DNA of 64,000 bases from the NCBI GenBank assembly GCA_964581505.1, contig CAZOOR010000003.1:1-64000 (forward strand), in the 5' to 3' direction. A program made the translations under genes and the position numbers. The stretch is from CAZOOR01 sp964581505 (GTDB taxonomy: Bacteria; Bacteroidota; Ignavibacteria; Kapaibacteriales; UBA2268). The number at the start of each line of letters is the position of its first letter. Position 1 is the first letter of the stretch. The notes beneath the pieces were generated by a model. It saw nothing but the letters and a program-made list of their open reading frames with translations, had not been told where the DNA came from and made no database searches. Below, piece after piece: positions 17,749 through 27,411 of the stretch.

Positions 17749-18138
17749 TTATTTTTTTTTCAATCTGCCTTTGTCACTTAATTCAAAGAAGATTGCATCG
17801 CCCCAAAGTTTCTCAATTTTATATAGAGAACGAGCGTCTTTCATCATAATATGAAGAATAACATCGAAGAAATCTAGCAATATCCAATGCGAAGTTCCAT
17901 ATCCTTCCTTGCGTGCTTTCTGGATTCCCACTTGTACGCAGGCTTCTTCAACGCTATCAACAACAGCTTTGAGCTGTGGCTCGGATTCGCAAGTACACAA
18001 TACAAAATAATCCGCAGGGGCGCTTTCGATATTTTGTAAATCCATTACGGTTATATCACTTGCCAATTTGTCGTCAGCAATTCGTGCCAGAAAAGCAGAG
18101 AATGCTTTGCCTGTCTGTGGTAATGTTTTTTTAGCCAA
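17749..18138 (-). CDS. rsfS: Ribosome silencing factor RsfS (Iojap)
   Basis: RsfS binds ribosomal protein L14 and blocks subunit joining when nutrients are scarce. The 129-residue protein has the family landmarks: DITVMDLQNI, ADYFVLCTCES, and the GTSHWILLDFFDVILHIM segment, followed by a short YKIEKLWGDA tail. Length is typical. It follows the LytR_C-domain gene by 31 bases on the same strand, a common neighbourhood in this phylum, and precedes the aspartyl protease gene. Confidence 0.93.
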   Translation of the reverse strand: MAKKTLPQTGKAFSAFLARIADDKLASDITVMDLQNIESAPADYFVLCTCESEPQLKAVVDSVEEACVQVGIQKARKEGYGTSHWILLDFFDVILHIMMKDARSLYKIEKLWGDAIFFELSDKGRLKKK

Positions 18139-18169
18139 TAAAGTTTTTCCTTTCTTTTATATAACAAAA

Positions 18170-18607
18170 TTATTTAAAAGGTTTCAGAGTCTTATAATCT
18201 TCCCCGATTACTACCGTTGTATTTAAAAATAATAAACTGTCCGGCTTGCTGAAAACAAGAGAATCAGGTACGCCAAGTGCCGCCGCCACATTTTTTGATG
18301 CTTTTATATTGCCGAGTCTATCGAATATTATTGTTGTTTGCACCGAGTCGTTTTGCCAATTTCCTGCATTCAATACATCAAATTCTCTGCGTCTTAGCCA
18401 ATTCATCATTTTATTTGCAAGACCGTTAATCTTTGTACCGTTCAATATTTCGATTTGAATAGTACGAGTTTGCATCGTGCCGTTGTTAGCAATTTCAATT
18501 TCATTTTCGATAGTCGGCGAAATAAAAATGCGTTCGACTAATGAATAAGAAAACAATAGAAAGATAAATGCTAATATTACTATTAGAACAATATATAAAC
18601 TTTTCAT
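18170..18607 (-). CDS. LytR C-terminal-domain membrane-anchored protein
   Basis: This is a 145-residue protein with one N-terminal membrane segment (residues 3-22) and a LytR_C domain of about 90 residues (IQIEILNGTKINGLANKMMNWL, then FDVLNAGN and the D/S-rich strand before a final VVIGEDYKTLKPF). The ATG at 18607 starts directly at the membrane segment. A start at 18640 would add eleven uncharged residues and is less likely. LytR_C domains are found fused to or near LCP cell-envelope ligases and are thought to act outside the cytoplasmic membrane. Its function when alone is not known. It is co-transcribed with rsfS. Confidence 0.75.
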   Translation of the reverse strand: MKSLYIVLIVILAFIFLLFSYSLVERIFISPTIENEIEIANNGTMQTRTIQIEILNGTKINGLANKMMNWLRRREFDVLNAGNWQNDSVQTTIIFDRLGNIKASKNVAAALGVPDSLVFSKPDSLLFLNTTVVIGEDYKTLKPFK

Positions 18608-18697
18608 ATAAATTATAAAAATTGCACAATCAAGGTTCAAAAATAAATAATTACTGCTAATAAATCATAAAGTTATTATCAACATTTTACAAAAAGT

Positions 18698-20392
18698 TTA
18701 TCTTTTCCCCGTAATGAGATTTTTCTGTTCGGCTTTTTTCTTTAGTTTTTTCTCGACAAAAATCTTTTCCAAAGTCCAGGGGTTTAGCTCCGTGTAATAC
18801 ATAACGGTCGAATATGTCGATGGTGTAGGGTTGAATACTTGCACCTGCTCGGGATTAAATTTTAATTCATTTTTGATAAACCCTTTGAGTGAATTCATAT
18901 CGTTCATATTGCACCCGGGGTGTGCCGCAATAAAATAATATGTCAGGAACTGTTTTTTGCCGGCACGTTTTGAGTATTTGTAAAAATCGTTTATAAATTT
19001 TTTCAAATATTTTTTGGAAGGTTTGCCCATATATTCCAGCACTTTTTCTTCCGTATGTTCAGGGGCGATTTTCATTTGTCCCGATACGTGTTCTTTAACA
19101 AGTTCAACAAAATATTCCCTGCCTGCTTTTTCGTCAGCAATTACTAAATCATACCGCACACCGGAGCCGACAAATACTTTTCTTATGCTCTCAATCTTTC
19201 TTGTTTTCTGCAATAGTTTTACCTGTCTGCTATGGTCGATTTTCATAACAGGGCAAATATCGGGAGATGCGCAGCGTTTGTCTTTGCAACTGCCGCTTGT
19301 CAATTGTTTCTTGCATTTATTGCCATACATATTCGCAGTAGGACCGCCCAAGTCTGTAACGATACCCCTGAACTTACTCATCTTCTTCATTGCTTCTATG
19401 TCTGCAATAATTGATTTTTCGGATCGGGAATATATGGTTCGTCCTTGGTGCATAGTGATTGCGCAAAAGTTACATTCTCCATAGCAACCGCGATGCGTAT
19501 TTACCGAGAAGCGAATTGTTTCGAGTGCTTTCACTTTGCCGAATTGTATGTAATACGGGTGAACGTCCCGCTTATAAGGAAGTGAATGGTAATAATCCAA
19601 TTCTTCGACAGACGGACCGTATTGTGGTGGGTTTTGAATCAGCCATCTGTTGCCGTGTTTCTGACAAAGTCCTTTTGCATTTAGCGGGTCGTTATTCTGA
19701 TAAAAGTGATGAAACATCTCAATGAATTTATATTTATCAGATTTGACTTCCTCATAAGAAGGTAATTCAATATATTCGTCAATTTTATTGTTTGCAATAT
19801 AGCACAGTCCTCGAATATCCGAATAGTCTTGATTGTTCTTAATACGAGAGGCAATTTCCAGTATGGTTTTCTCTGCCATACCATAAGCTATGGCATCGGC
19901 TTTCGAGTCCAATAAAACCGAACGGCGGACATTGTCACTCCAATAATCATAATGAGCAATACGGCGAAGGCTTGCCTCCACACCACCAAGTATTATGGGT
20001 TTGCGACTTTTGAAATATTTCTTAATAAGGTTAGTATAAATAATTGTTGCCCTATCCGGCCTGCGGTGGATATGTTCGGTAGGAGTCAAATCATCATATC
20101 GTTTTTTCTTTTTTAGGGAAGTGTAATTTGCTACCATTGAATCCACAAGACCGGCACTAATACCCCAAAAGAGTTTAGGTTCGCCCAATCGGGATATATC
20201 CGCATCAGAATCAAGAGAGGGTTGCGATATTATACCTACGCTGTAGCCGGCATCTTGCAATACTCTGCCAATAACTGCGGCTCCGTCATAATAGGAATCA
20301 ATATACACGTCTCCGCTGACTATAATCACATCAAGTCTATCAATGCCTGCGGCGTCTAATTCTTCTTTTGTTGTTGGTAAAAATCCCTTCAT
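18698..20392 (-). CDS. ygiQ: YgiQ-family radical SAM protein
   Basis: The 564-residue protein begins with the YgiQ-type N-terminal domain (FLPTTKEELDAAGIDRLDVIIVSGDVYID), which resembles a B12-binding fold. The radical SAM domain carries the 4Fe-4S motif RGCYGECNFCAI (CxxxCxxC). A cysteine-rich insertion follows (CKKQLTSGSCKDKRCASPDICPVMK). The C-terminal tail is short compared with the longest family members. The reaction catalysed by YgiQ proteins is not established. It heads the minus-strand group containing the LytR_C gene and rsfS. Confidence 0.88.
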   Translation of the reverse strand: MKGFLPTTKEELDAAGIDRLDVIIVSGDVYIDSYYDGAAVIGRVLQDAGYSVGIISQPSLDSDADISRLGEPKLFWGISAGLVDSMVANYTSLKKKKRYDDLTPTEHIHRRPDRATIIYTNLIKKYFKSRKPIILGGVEASLRRIAHYDYWSDNVRRSVLLDSKADAIAYGMAEKTILEIASRIKNNQDYSDIRGLCYIANNKIDEYIELPSYEEVKSDKYKFIEMFHHFYQNNDPLNAKGLCQKHGNRWLIQNPPQYGPSVEELDYYHSLPYKRDVHPYYIQFGKVKALETIRFSVNTHRGCYGECNFCAITMHQGRTIYSRSEKSIIADIEAMKKMSKFRGIVTDLGGPTANMYGNKCKKQLTSGSCKDKRCASPDICPVMKIDHSRQVKLLQKTRKIESIRKVFVGSGVRYDLVIADEKAGREYFVELVKEHVSGQMKIAPEHTEEKVLEYMGKPSKKYLKKFINDFYKYSKRAGKKQFLTYYFIAAHPGCNMNDMNSLKGFIKNELKFNPEQVQVFNPTPSTYSTVMYYTELNPWTLEKIFVEKKLKKKAEQKNLITGKR

Positions 20393-20525
20393 TCTCTATT
20401 TTTTTTAATTTTTATTGCAATTTAACGAAAAATATACAATCATCTATTGATTAAGACTGCGATTATTTCTATTTTTGTTAAATTAATTATATGAAATATG
20501 TATTGAAATTTTATGGAGGTGTAAA

Positions 20526-21116
20526 ATGAGTAAAAAATATCAGATTTTTCTCTTGTCCTTTTTGTTATTTATTTCCGTATTAAATGCACAAGATGAATAT
20601 GGAGAATATAGTCCTGTCTGCGGTCCTGGTGTTATATATGCCGAAACGAAAGTTCTTTTTGCCGAAGCGGGATATGGACCCAGAGATTTAACACTTGGTA
20701 TCGGGTTCCGCTGGGATTTTATCGGACTTGATATTAATCTCGGCGGATTTATGGATAATACTCCAAATTATATGTATGCTACAAAGCAATATCCCTATCC
20801 AAAGGAATTTAACGAATACACCTATGCACGAACAACGCTAACAATCAATGCAAGCTATTATTATGATTATGAAGAATACAGTTTCTTTGCATCGGTTGGT
20901 TACTTTAATCAGGTGGATACTGCGCTAGTCAGGTCATTAGATGCCGGTGGTACAAGAGGTGTTTTCTTCCCAAGACGTGGAAATCCTGCAATTAAGACAA
21001 GTGGAATATGTTTTGGGCTGGGTGCCAATTATTTTATAGATGAAAAATATGTAGCCGGCTTGGGTTATCATACCAAAAAAGGCGTATTTCTGCAATTCGG
21101 ATATTATTTCTATTAA
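20526..21116 (+). CDS. Small outer-membrane beta-barrel protein
   Basis: This is a 196-residue secreted protein. It has a signal peptide (MSKKYQIFLLSFLLFISVLNAQ), then alternating hydrophobic/aromatic strands typical of an eight-stranded barrel, ending GVFLQFGYYFY with a terminal aromatic residue as required for BAM insertion. A strong GGAGG precedes the ATG. I do not recognise the family more closely. It is 28 bases upstream of the Lon-like protease gene, though a functional link is not evident. Confidence 0.65.
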   Translation: MSKKYQIFLLSFLLFISVLNAQDEYGEYSPVCGPGVIYAETKVLFAEAGYGPRDLTLGIGFRWDFIGLDINLGGFMDNTPNYMYATKQYPYPKEFNEYTYARTTLTINASYYYDYEEYSFFASVGYFNQVDTALVRSLDAGGTRGVFFPRRGNPAIKTSGICFGLGANYFIDEKYVAGLGYHTKKGVFLQFGYYFY

Positions 21117-21144
21117 TTTTTTAATTACTATTATTGTTTGAACT

Positions 21145-23613
21145 ATGAGTAAATTTAAAGCAAGTTATAAAGAGCTTAAACCTTCGGACTTACGTTGGAC
21201 TTGTCCGGTTAAGCATTTCAAATTCAAAACAACAAAAAATTTGAAACCATTGAACGAGATTGTCGGGCAACCGAGAGCGATTGAAGCAATTAGGCTCGGC
21301 TCCGAATTGCAATCCAAGGGATATAATATTTTCGTTTCGGGCTTGGCAGGTACAGGTCGTTTATCTACTGTTAAAATGATTTTGGAAAAAATGCCTATGG
21401 GCGAACCGAAATTATTCGATTTCTGCTATGTTAATAATTTTTCGGAACGCGAAGCACCACGTCTTGTTCGACTACCTAAAGGCAAAGGCAAGCTCTTTGC
21501 GAAAGCTATGGACGATGCTATTGAATTATTAAGAAGTCATTTGCCTAAAATCTTTGAAGACGAAAAATTCCAAACAGAACGTAAGCATTTGATTGAAAGC
21601 TATCAAAAAAAAGAACATAATATTCTTAAACAATTTGATGACAGAATCCAAAAGGATAATTTTGTTCGCGGGCAAATCGAAACGGAAGAAGGTATGACTC
21701 AGGCTGATGTTTTCCCGCTTGTCGAGGGCGAAGCTGTTGCCATTCAACTTCTAAACGAATATGTCGTCAATAAAAAAATCACAAACAAGCAAGCCGAAGA
21801 TATTTATAAAAAATATACAAAGTATAAAAACCAACTACTCGAAATCGGCAAGCGACAAATTAAACTGATGACTGAGTTCAAACAGGCTATTGCAAAGAAT
21901 GACAAAGCTCGTATTGCAACTACTGTCAATTCCGTTTTGGACGATATTAAAAATAGATTCAAAACCGACAAGGTTATTGCGTTTATTGATGAAGTAAAAA
22001 AGTTCATAATGGATAATATTATGTTTTTTGTTCCGGGTGCAAGTTTCCTGAATCCGGCTAATCAAATTGACGAGAGTGTTAAGAACACGGTTTTCAATTT
22101 ATTTAAAGTAAACGTAATAGTGGATAATACAGGCAACGAGAAACCACCTATTATTGTGGAGCGAACACCCTCATATACAAATCTATTCGGTGCGATTGAA
22201 AGAACGGTTGATAAGAACGGCGCTTGGCATACCGATTTTTCCAAGATACGTGCCGGCTCCGTACTGAAAGCTGACGGTGGATTCCTGATTGTCAATGCGG
22301 CGGATTTATTTGAAGAGTCCGGTGTATGGCAAGCATTGAAAAGAGTACTACTATATGATAGATTGGAAATACAAACATTTGAATCCATACTACAATTTTC
22401 CCAAGTGTATATTAAACCTGAACCTATTAAAGTAAATGTCAAGATTGTTATTATTGGTGGACTTACACTATATAAAATGCTTTATGAATACGAAAAGGGT
22501 TTTAAGAAAATATTCAAGATTAATGCACAATTCGACTATGAGTCAAAACGTAACAATGAGATGATTAAAAACTACGCACGCTTTGCCGCAAAAATTTGCA
22601 AGGAAGATAATCTTCCACCATTTACACCGGACGGCATCGCCGCTCTTGTTGAATGGGGTGTGGAGCATGCCGGCTCTGTTGATAAAATCACATTGAAGTT
22701 TTCAGATGTTGCTGACGTTATCCGCGAATCCGCTTTTTATGATAAGTATTCCAACAAAAAATACATCAATCGCGAAGATGTAGTAAAAGCAATCGAGATG
22801 CAGAGGTACAGAAATAATCTTTGGGACGAAAAGATGAAGGAAAGTATTCTCGAAGGTACTATGATGATTGACGTGAAAGGTATGCGTGTAGGACAAATTA
22901 ATGCACTTACCGTTTTAGATGACGGGTTATTATCTTTCGGCAAGCCTGCTCGGATTACCGCAACCGTTAGCGTTGGTTCTGCGGGTATTATCAATATTGA
23001 GCGCGAGGCGGATATGAGCGGCTCCATACACAATAAGGGGGTATTGATAATATCTAACTTCTTCCGCGAACGCTTTGCACAGAAAAGACCTCTGGCATTT
23101 ACTGCTTCACTTGCTTTTGAGCAGAACTATGGTGGTATAGACGGAGACAGTGCAACAGCCGCCGAAATATATGTCCTTATTTCAGCTATGATTAATGTAC
23201 CTGTTAATCAATCTTTTGCTCTTACAGGTTCGATGAATCAGAAGGGTGATATTCAGCCAATAGGTGGAGTAAATGAAAAAATTACAGGTTTCTACGAAAT
23301 ATGCAAGGAGCAAGGATTGACGGGTGAGCAGGGTATTTTGATTCCCGACCTCAATGTCAGAGATTTAATGCTTCGTCAGGAAATTGTTGATGATGTAAAA
23401 GCCGGTAAATTTAAGATTTATTCATTCAAACGTATTGAAGAAGGTATGGAGCTTATTCTCGGTCTCCCTGCCGGCAAACTCGGCAAGGACGGAATTTATC
23501 CCGAAGGTACTGTTTACAGAATGATTACGGATAGATTGAATGAGCTAACTGCTCTGGCAAAAGATAAAAAAATCAAGAAAAAATCAGAAAAGTCTAAGAC
23601 AAGTAGAAAGTAA
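21145..23613 (+). CDS. Lon-like ATP-dependent protease (AAA_32/Lon_C type)
   Basis: The 822-residue protein belongs to the Lon-related group with an AAA_32 domain, distinct from classical LonA (whose C-terminus is at the right edge of this window). It lacks the LonA N-terminal substrate domain. The P-loop reads SGLAGTGRLST, with Arg where the Walker lysine normally sits, as seen in parts of this family. A long helical insertion lies at about 140-300. The protease domain has the Ser-Lys dyad: GDSATAAE (S669) and GGVNEKI (K712), 43 residues apart as in Lon. It is followed by rpe after only five bases, so the two are likely co-transcribed. Confidence 0.88.
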   Translation: MSKFKASYKELKPSDLRWTCPVKHFKFKTTKNLKPLNEIVGQPRAIEAIRLGSELQSKGYNIFVSGLAGTGRLSTVKMILEKMPMGEPKLFDFCYVNNFSEREAPRLVRLPKGKGKLFAKAMDDAIELLRSHLPKIFEDEKFQTERKHLIESYQKKEHNILKQFDDRIQKDNFVRGQIETEEGMTQADVFPLVEGEAVAIQLLNEYVVNKKITNKQAEDIYKKYTKYKNQLLEIGKRQIKLMTEFKQAIAKNDKARIATTVNSVLDDIKNRFKTDKVIAFIDEVKKFIMDNIMFFVPGASFLNPANQIDESVKNTVFNLFKVNVIVDNTGNEKPPIIVERTPSYTNLFGAIERTVDKNGAWHTDFSKIRAGSVLKADGGFLIVNAADLFEESGVWQALKRVLLYDRLEIQTFESILQFSQVYIKPEPIKVNVKIVIIGGLTLYKMLYEYEKGFKKIFKINAQFDYESKRNNEMIKNYARFAAKICKEDNLPPFTPDGIAALVEWGVEHAGSVDKITLKFSDVADVIRESAFYDKYSNKKYINREDVVKAIEMQRYRNNLWDEKMKESILEGTMMIDVKGMRVGQINALTVLDDGLLSFGKPARITATVSVGSAGIINIEREADMSGSIHNKGVLIISNFFRERFAQKRPLAFTASLAFEQNYGGIDGDSATAAEIYVLISAMINVPVNQSFALTGSMNQKGDIQPIGGVNEKITGFYEICKEQGLTGEQGILIPDLNVRDLMLRQEIVDDVKAGKFKIYSFKRIEEGMELILGLPAGKLGKDGIYPEGTVYRMITDRLNELTALAKDKKIKKKSEKSKTSRK

Positions 23614-23618
23614 TTGAT

Positions 23619-24284
23619 ATGAAGCAACACAAGATTAAAATTGCACCATCGCTATTATCTGCCAATTGGGCTAACTTGGAGCGGGACGTTCAACTCTGCG
23701 AAGAAGGTGGTGCGGATATTTTGCATTTTGATTCTATGGATGGTCATTTTGTACCGAATATTACTATCGGTCCAATGATGCTCAAAGCAGTTAAATCTGT
23801 TACAAATCTTCCGGTTTCGGCGCATCTTATGATAGAGAATGCGGATTTCTTTATTGAGGATTATATTAGGAACGGAGCCAATTATGTGTCGGTGCATTCG
23901 GAATGTAGCCCGCATTTACATCGTTCACTTCAATTGATTCATAAATTCGGAGCAAAGGCAGGCTTGGCTCTTAATCCGGTAACACCGCTCGAATATGCTT
24001 ACGAAGCCGCCGAATATTGCGATTTTATTTTGTTAATGTCGGTCAATCCGGGCTTTGGGGGGCAGCAGTTTATTCCTTCCTTCCTGAAAAGAGCCGAAAA
24101 ATTGCGAAATTTTCTTAATAAGAATGGATTGGAATCTGTGGAAATCGAAGTTGATGGTGGTGTGAAGATTGATAATGCCGCTGACATAGTGAATGCCGGT
24201 GCTAATATTATTGTTTCCGGCACAGGTATTTTCAGTGGTAATATCGTTGATAATATCAAAGCAATGAGAGAAGAAGTGAGTTAA
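23619..24284 (+). CDS. rpe: Ribulose-phosphate 3-epimerase
   Basis: This TIM-barrel enzyme interconverts ribulose 5-phosphate and xylulose 5-phosphate in the pentose phosphate pathway. The 221-residue protein shows the family signatures: IAPSLLSANWANL, HFDSMDGHFVPNITIGP (metal-binding His and Asp), MSVNPGFGGQQFIP and EVDGGVKIDNA, and a phosphate-binding loop VSGTGIFSG. Length is normal. It is five bases downstream of the Lon-like gene and is followed by a strong terminator. Confidence 0.96.
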   Translation: MKQHKIKIAPSLLSANWANLERDVQLCEEGGADILHFDSMDGHFVPNITIGPMMLKAVKSVTNLPVSAHLMIENADFFIEDYIRNGANYVSVHSECSPHLHRSLQLIHKFGAKAGLALNPVTPLEYAYEAAEYCDFILLMSVNPGFGGQQFIPSFLKRAEKLRNFLNKNGLESVEIEVDGGVKIDNAADIVNAGANIIVSGTGIFSGNIVDNIKAMREEVS

Positions 24285-24303
24285 AATATATATTTGTATT
24301 TGG

Positions 24304-24341
24304 AAGGACTGCCTATGTTTTCTAACGCGGCAGTCCTTTAT
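24304..24341 (+). terminator. Intrinsic terminator after rpe
   Basis: AAGGACTGCC (24304-24313) pairs with GGCAGTCCTT (24329-24338), a perfect 10-bp stem followed by TATTATTT. It closes the Lon-like/rpe unit. Confidence 0.85.
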
Positions 24342-24375
24342 TATTTACATTAATAAAATATTCCTGAAAAATTGT

Positions 24376-24383
24376 TAATTTTG
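24376..24383 (+). promoter_or_regulatory. Candidate -7 box of purL
   Basis: TAATTTTG, a TAnnTTTG match, lies 27 bases before the purL ATG and after the rpe terminator. The -33 partner is not clear. Confidence 0.35.
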
Positions 24384-24409
24384 TTTCTTTTAATAACATC
24401 AAAATAAAA

Positions 24410-26644
24410 ATGAAAACTCCCGAGCATTTATATACAGAATTAGAAGTTACTGTCGAAACCGGTAAAGAATGCGGTTTGACCGAAGAAGAATATAATAACA
24501 TTGTTGAATTTTTAGGTCGTAAACCTACTTATACGGAAATTGGTGTTTACGGCGTTATGTGGAGCGAACACTGCTCCTATAAAAATTCAATAAAATTACT
24601 AAAAACATTGCCGCGTGACGGAAAGAATTTACTAGTTGGTGCAGGTGAAGAAAATGCGGGTCTTGTTGATATTGGGGACGGTTATGCTATTTGTTTCAAA
24701 ATAGAAAGCCATAACCACCCTTCTGCTATTGAGCCTTTCGAGGGTGCGGCAACCGGTGTCGGCGGTATTCTGCGTGATATTTTTTCTATGGGTGCAAGAC
24801 CGATTGCCGCTCTGAATTCACTCCATTTCGGCGAACTGGATTCCGAGAGAATTAAGTATTTGCTTGGTGGTGTCGTTTCGGGTATTGCTCATTACGGGAA
24901 TTGTTTCGGCGTGCCGACTGTGGGCGGTGAAATATATTTCGAGGATAGCTATCACGATAATCCTTTGATAAATGCTATGGCTGTCGGTATTGTAAAAAGC
25001 GATAGAACAGCCAGTGCTACTGCCGAAGGTGTCGGCAATCCTGTTTTCATTGTTGGTAGCGGTACCGGACGGGACGGCATTCACGGTGCTTCCTTGCTTG
25101 CTTCCCGTGAATTTGATGAACTTACTGATGATATGCGTCCTACCGTTCAGGTTGGGGATCCGTTCGCTGAAAAATTACTACTCGAAGCTACGCTTGAATT
25201 AATTAAATCCGGTGTTGTAGTAGGTGTGCAAGATATGGGAGCGGCGGGTATCAGTTGTTCTACAAGTGAGATGAGTGCTAAGGGTAAAGCAGGTATGATT
25301 ATTGATTTGGATTTAGTACCATTGCGCGAAAATGATATGACTGCTTATGAAATTATGTTGTCCGAATCGCAGGAAAGGATGCTCTTCATTATTGAAAAAG
25401 GCAGGGAAAATGAAGCAATTGAGATTTGCGACAAATGGGATGTTCCAATCACAAAAATCGGTACTGTTACTGATGACGGTCTAATTAAAGTTACTCGTAA
25501 CGGAAAGCAAGTTTGTGAACTTGATGCCGATAATTTGGTGCTTGGCGGCGGGGCGCCGCAATACGACCGCGAAAAAAAGAAGCCGACATATTTAGAGGAA
25601 ACCTCCAACTTCGATTTAGATAGTCTAAAAACCGATTTATCTTTGAATGATATTTTTTGGAAGATATTGACTACACCGACTGTTGCATCAAAGCGATGGA
25701 TATTTGAACAGTATGATTCGCAGGTTAGAACAAATACTATAACTATTAAAGGGGACGCCGCCGTACTTCGCTTGAAAGAATTACCCGGCAAAGGTATATC
25801 CGTTACAACGGATTGTAACCCCAGATATGTATATCTCAATCCTTATGAAGGTGCTAAAGCCGCTGTTGCCGAAGCCGCAAGAAATGTCGTCTGTACAGGC
25901 GCCAAACCTGTGGCTATTACTAATTGTCTTAATTTCGGTAATCCTTATGACCCGGAAGTCTATTGGCAATTTACCGAAGCGGTACGGGGTATGGGCGATG
26001 CTTGTCGTAAATTTGAAACTCCTGTTACAGGTGGCAATGTCTCTTTCCATAATGAATCACGCTCTCGAGCAGTATTTCCTACGCCGACCATTGGAATGCT
26101 CGGAGTAATTGATGATTTGGATAAAGTTATCGGAGCGGGATTTGTACATGAGGGCGATTTAATTGCTATAATAGGTAATACTCGCGAAGAACTTGGTGGC
26201 TCGGAGTATTTGAAGCAGGTTTTCGGGCTTGTTACGGGTAAAGCACCCATTCTGGATTTAGATGAAGAACAAAGATTGCATAACACAATACTTGAAGCCA
26301 TAGATAAGGAATTGTTTAGCTCTGCACACGATATTGCGGAAGGTGGTATTGCCGTTGCTTTGGCGGAGAAAGCAATAGTATCAGGTCAATTCGGGGCGCA
26401 TATCGCTTTGCAGGGAACAAGTTCTGCGGCATTATTCGGCGAATCGCAATCAAGGGTAATTGTTTCATTTAACCCGGAATACAAAGATAAAATTGAGAAT
26501 ATTTGCAAAGCAAATAGTATCGGGTTTGACTTAATCGGTACTGTTACCTCGTCCGATTTTATCATCAATGATGTTATTAATACAAATGTTGATGAATTAA
26601 CAAAAGAATATGAGGGTGCTATACCAAATATTATGAATAAGTAA
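24410..26644 (+). CDS. purL: Phosphoribosylformylglycinamidine synthase subunit PurL
   Basis: PurL is the ATP-dependent synthase subunit of the fourth step of purine synthesis and works with PurQ (glutaminase) and PurS. The 744-residue length is that of the small PurL, not the large fused form. Visible motifs are MWSEHCSYKNS near residue 50, the FKIESHNHPSAIEPFEGAATGVGG nucleotide/metal loop, QDMGAAGISCS, and GGNVSFHNES in the second half of the pseudo-dimer. purQ and purS are not in the window, so the gene stands alone between two terminators. Confidence 0.96.
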   Translation: MKTPEHLYTELEVTVETGKECGLTEEEYNNIVEFLGRKPTYTEIGVYGVMWSEHCSYKNSIKLLKTLPRDGKNLLVGAGEENAGLVDIGDGYAICFKIESHNHPSAIEPFEGAATGVGGILRDIFSMGARPIAALNSLHFGELDSERIKYLLGGVVSGIAHYGNCFGVPTVGGEIYFEDSYHDNPLINAMAVGIVKSDRTASATAEGVGNPVFIVGSGTGRDGIHGASLLASREFDELTDDMRPTVQVGDPFAEKLLLEATLELIKSGVVVGVQDMGAAGISCSTSEMSAKGKAGMIIDLDLVPLRENDMTAYEIMLSESQERMLFIIEKGRENEAIEICDKWDVPITKIGTVTDDGLIKVTRNGKQVCELDADNLVLGGGAPQYDREKKKPTYLEETSNFDLDSLKTDLSLNDIFWKILTTPTVASKRWIFEQYDSQVRTNTITIKGDAAVLRLKELPGKGISVTTDCNPRYVYLNPYEGAKAAVAEAARNVVCTGAKPVAITNCLNFGNPYDPEVYWQFTEAVRGMGDACRKFETPVTGGNVSFHNESRSRAVFPTPTIGMLGVIDDLDKVIGAGFVHEGDLIAIIGNTREELGGSEYLKQVFGLVTGKAPILDLDEEQRLHNTILEAIDKELFSSAHDIAEGGIAVALAEKAIVSGQFGAHIALQGTSSAALFGESQSRVIVSFNPEYKDKIENICKANSIGFDLIGTVTSSDFIINDVINTNVDELTKEYEGAIPNIMNK

Positions 26645-26650
26645 AACAAA

Positions 26651-26695
26651 TAAACTATAAAAAAAGCGGCTTCGAGCCGCTTTTTTTATAGTTTA
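26651..26695. terminator. Perfect 45-base palindromic bidirectional terminator
   Basis: Twenty-one bases (26651-26671) are perfectly complementary to 26675-26695 around a TCG loop. The stem has a GCGGCT/AGCCGC core flanked by A7 and T7 runs and then TAAACTAT/ATAGTTTA. It serves purL on the plus strand and the convergent barrel gene at 26710 on the minus strand. Confidence 0.9.
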
Positions 26696-26709
26696 TTATT
26701 TGGAGTAGT

Positions 26710-27252
26710 TTAGAATATTACCCAATTAACACCTATGAAAGGCTCCATAACACCGGCTTTAAATCTTGTGGGGTCAAGATAGAAACTAATAAATTTGACA
26801 CCACCATAGATATTCGTTAATTTAGTTACACGCCATTCTAAGCCTGTATTTACATTAATGCTTGTGTAAGTACTTGTACTTTTAACATATTCGGCTCTTT
26901 GAGGGTCGTAACTTGAATAGGTGCCGGTACTGATAGTAAAAACACCCTGTCCGTAGAACCAAAGAGTATTGGTCAATTTCGTGATATAATAATTAAAGTA
27001 AGGAGCAAATAAGAGGGAAGTAGTACTGGGCTGTCTGCCTGTGCCACCATCAAAAATAAACCCAAAATGTGCGCCGATAGCTGAATTATTACTTAGGTAA
27101 TAAAATAGATGACCTCCAATTGAAGGGAAATGCCCCACTTGAATACCAATACCACCTTTGTTGCTAAGCGAAGTAGTCTTTTTCTGGGCAAAAGTCGAAA
27201 TGCCGAATGCAAATACAAGTATTAATACAATTACAGTAATTCGTTTAAACAT
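26710..27252 (-). CDS. Small outer-membrane beta-barrel protein
   Basis: This is a 180-residue secreted protein. Its signal peptide is MFKRITVIVLILVFAFGISTFA, followed by amphipathic strands (GGIGIQVGHFPSIGGHLFYYL, LLFAPYFNYYI, YGGVKFISFYL) and a final VNWVIF with terminal Phe, all typical of an eight-stranded outer-membrane barrel. It resembles the OmpW/'outer membrane protein beta-barrel domain' class in general form only. No functional motif is seen. It stands alone, divergent from the arsC-type gene. Confidence 0.65.
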   Translation of the reverse strand: MFKRITVIVLILVFAFGISTFAQKKTTSLSNKGGIGIQVGHFPSIGGHLFYYLSNNSAIGAHFGFIFDGGTGRQPSTTSLLFAPYFNYYITKLTNTLWFYGQGVFTISTGTYSSYDPQRAEYVKSTSTYTSINVNTGLEWRVTKLTNIYGGVKFISFYLDPTRFKAGVMEPFIGVNWVIF

Positions 27253-27366
27253 AGTATATCCTTATAAAAATTAAAAAAACTCTAACATTGTTGAATACAA
27301 AATATAATATATTCTTGAAGTTTCAAAATGAATTATGAAAGTTGTATTTTTTTTAAGAAATTTTAA

Positions 27367-27374
27367 TATCTTTG
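27367..27374 (+). promoter_or_regulatory. Candidate -7 box of the arsC-dsrE genes
   Basis: TATCTTTG matches TAnnTTTG and lies 38 bases before the ATG at 27412. The upstream box is weak (TTGTATTT near 27342). Confidence 0.3.
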
Positions 27375-27411
27375 TTATTGTAATATTGACCAAATATATT
27401 TTGTTTTTTAT

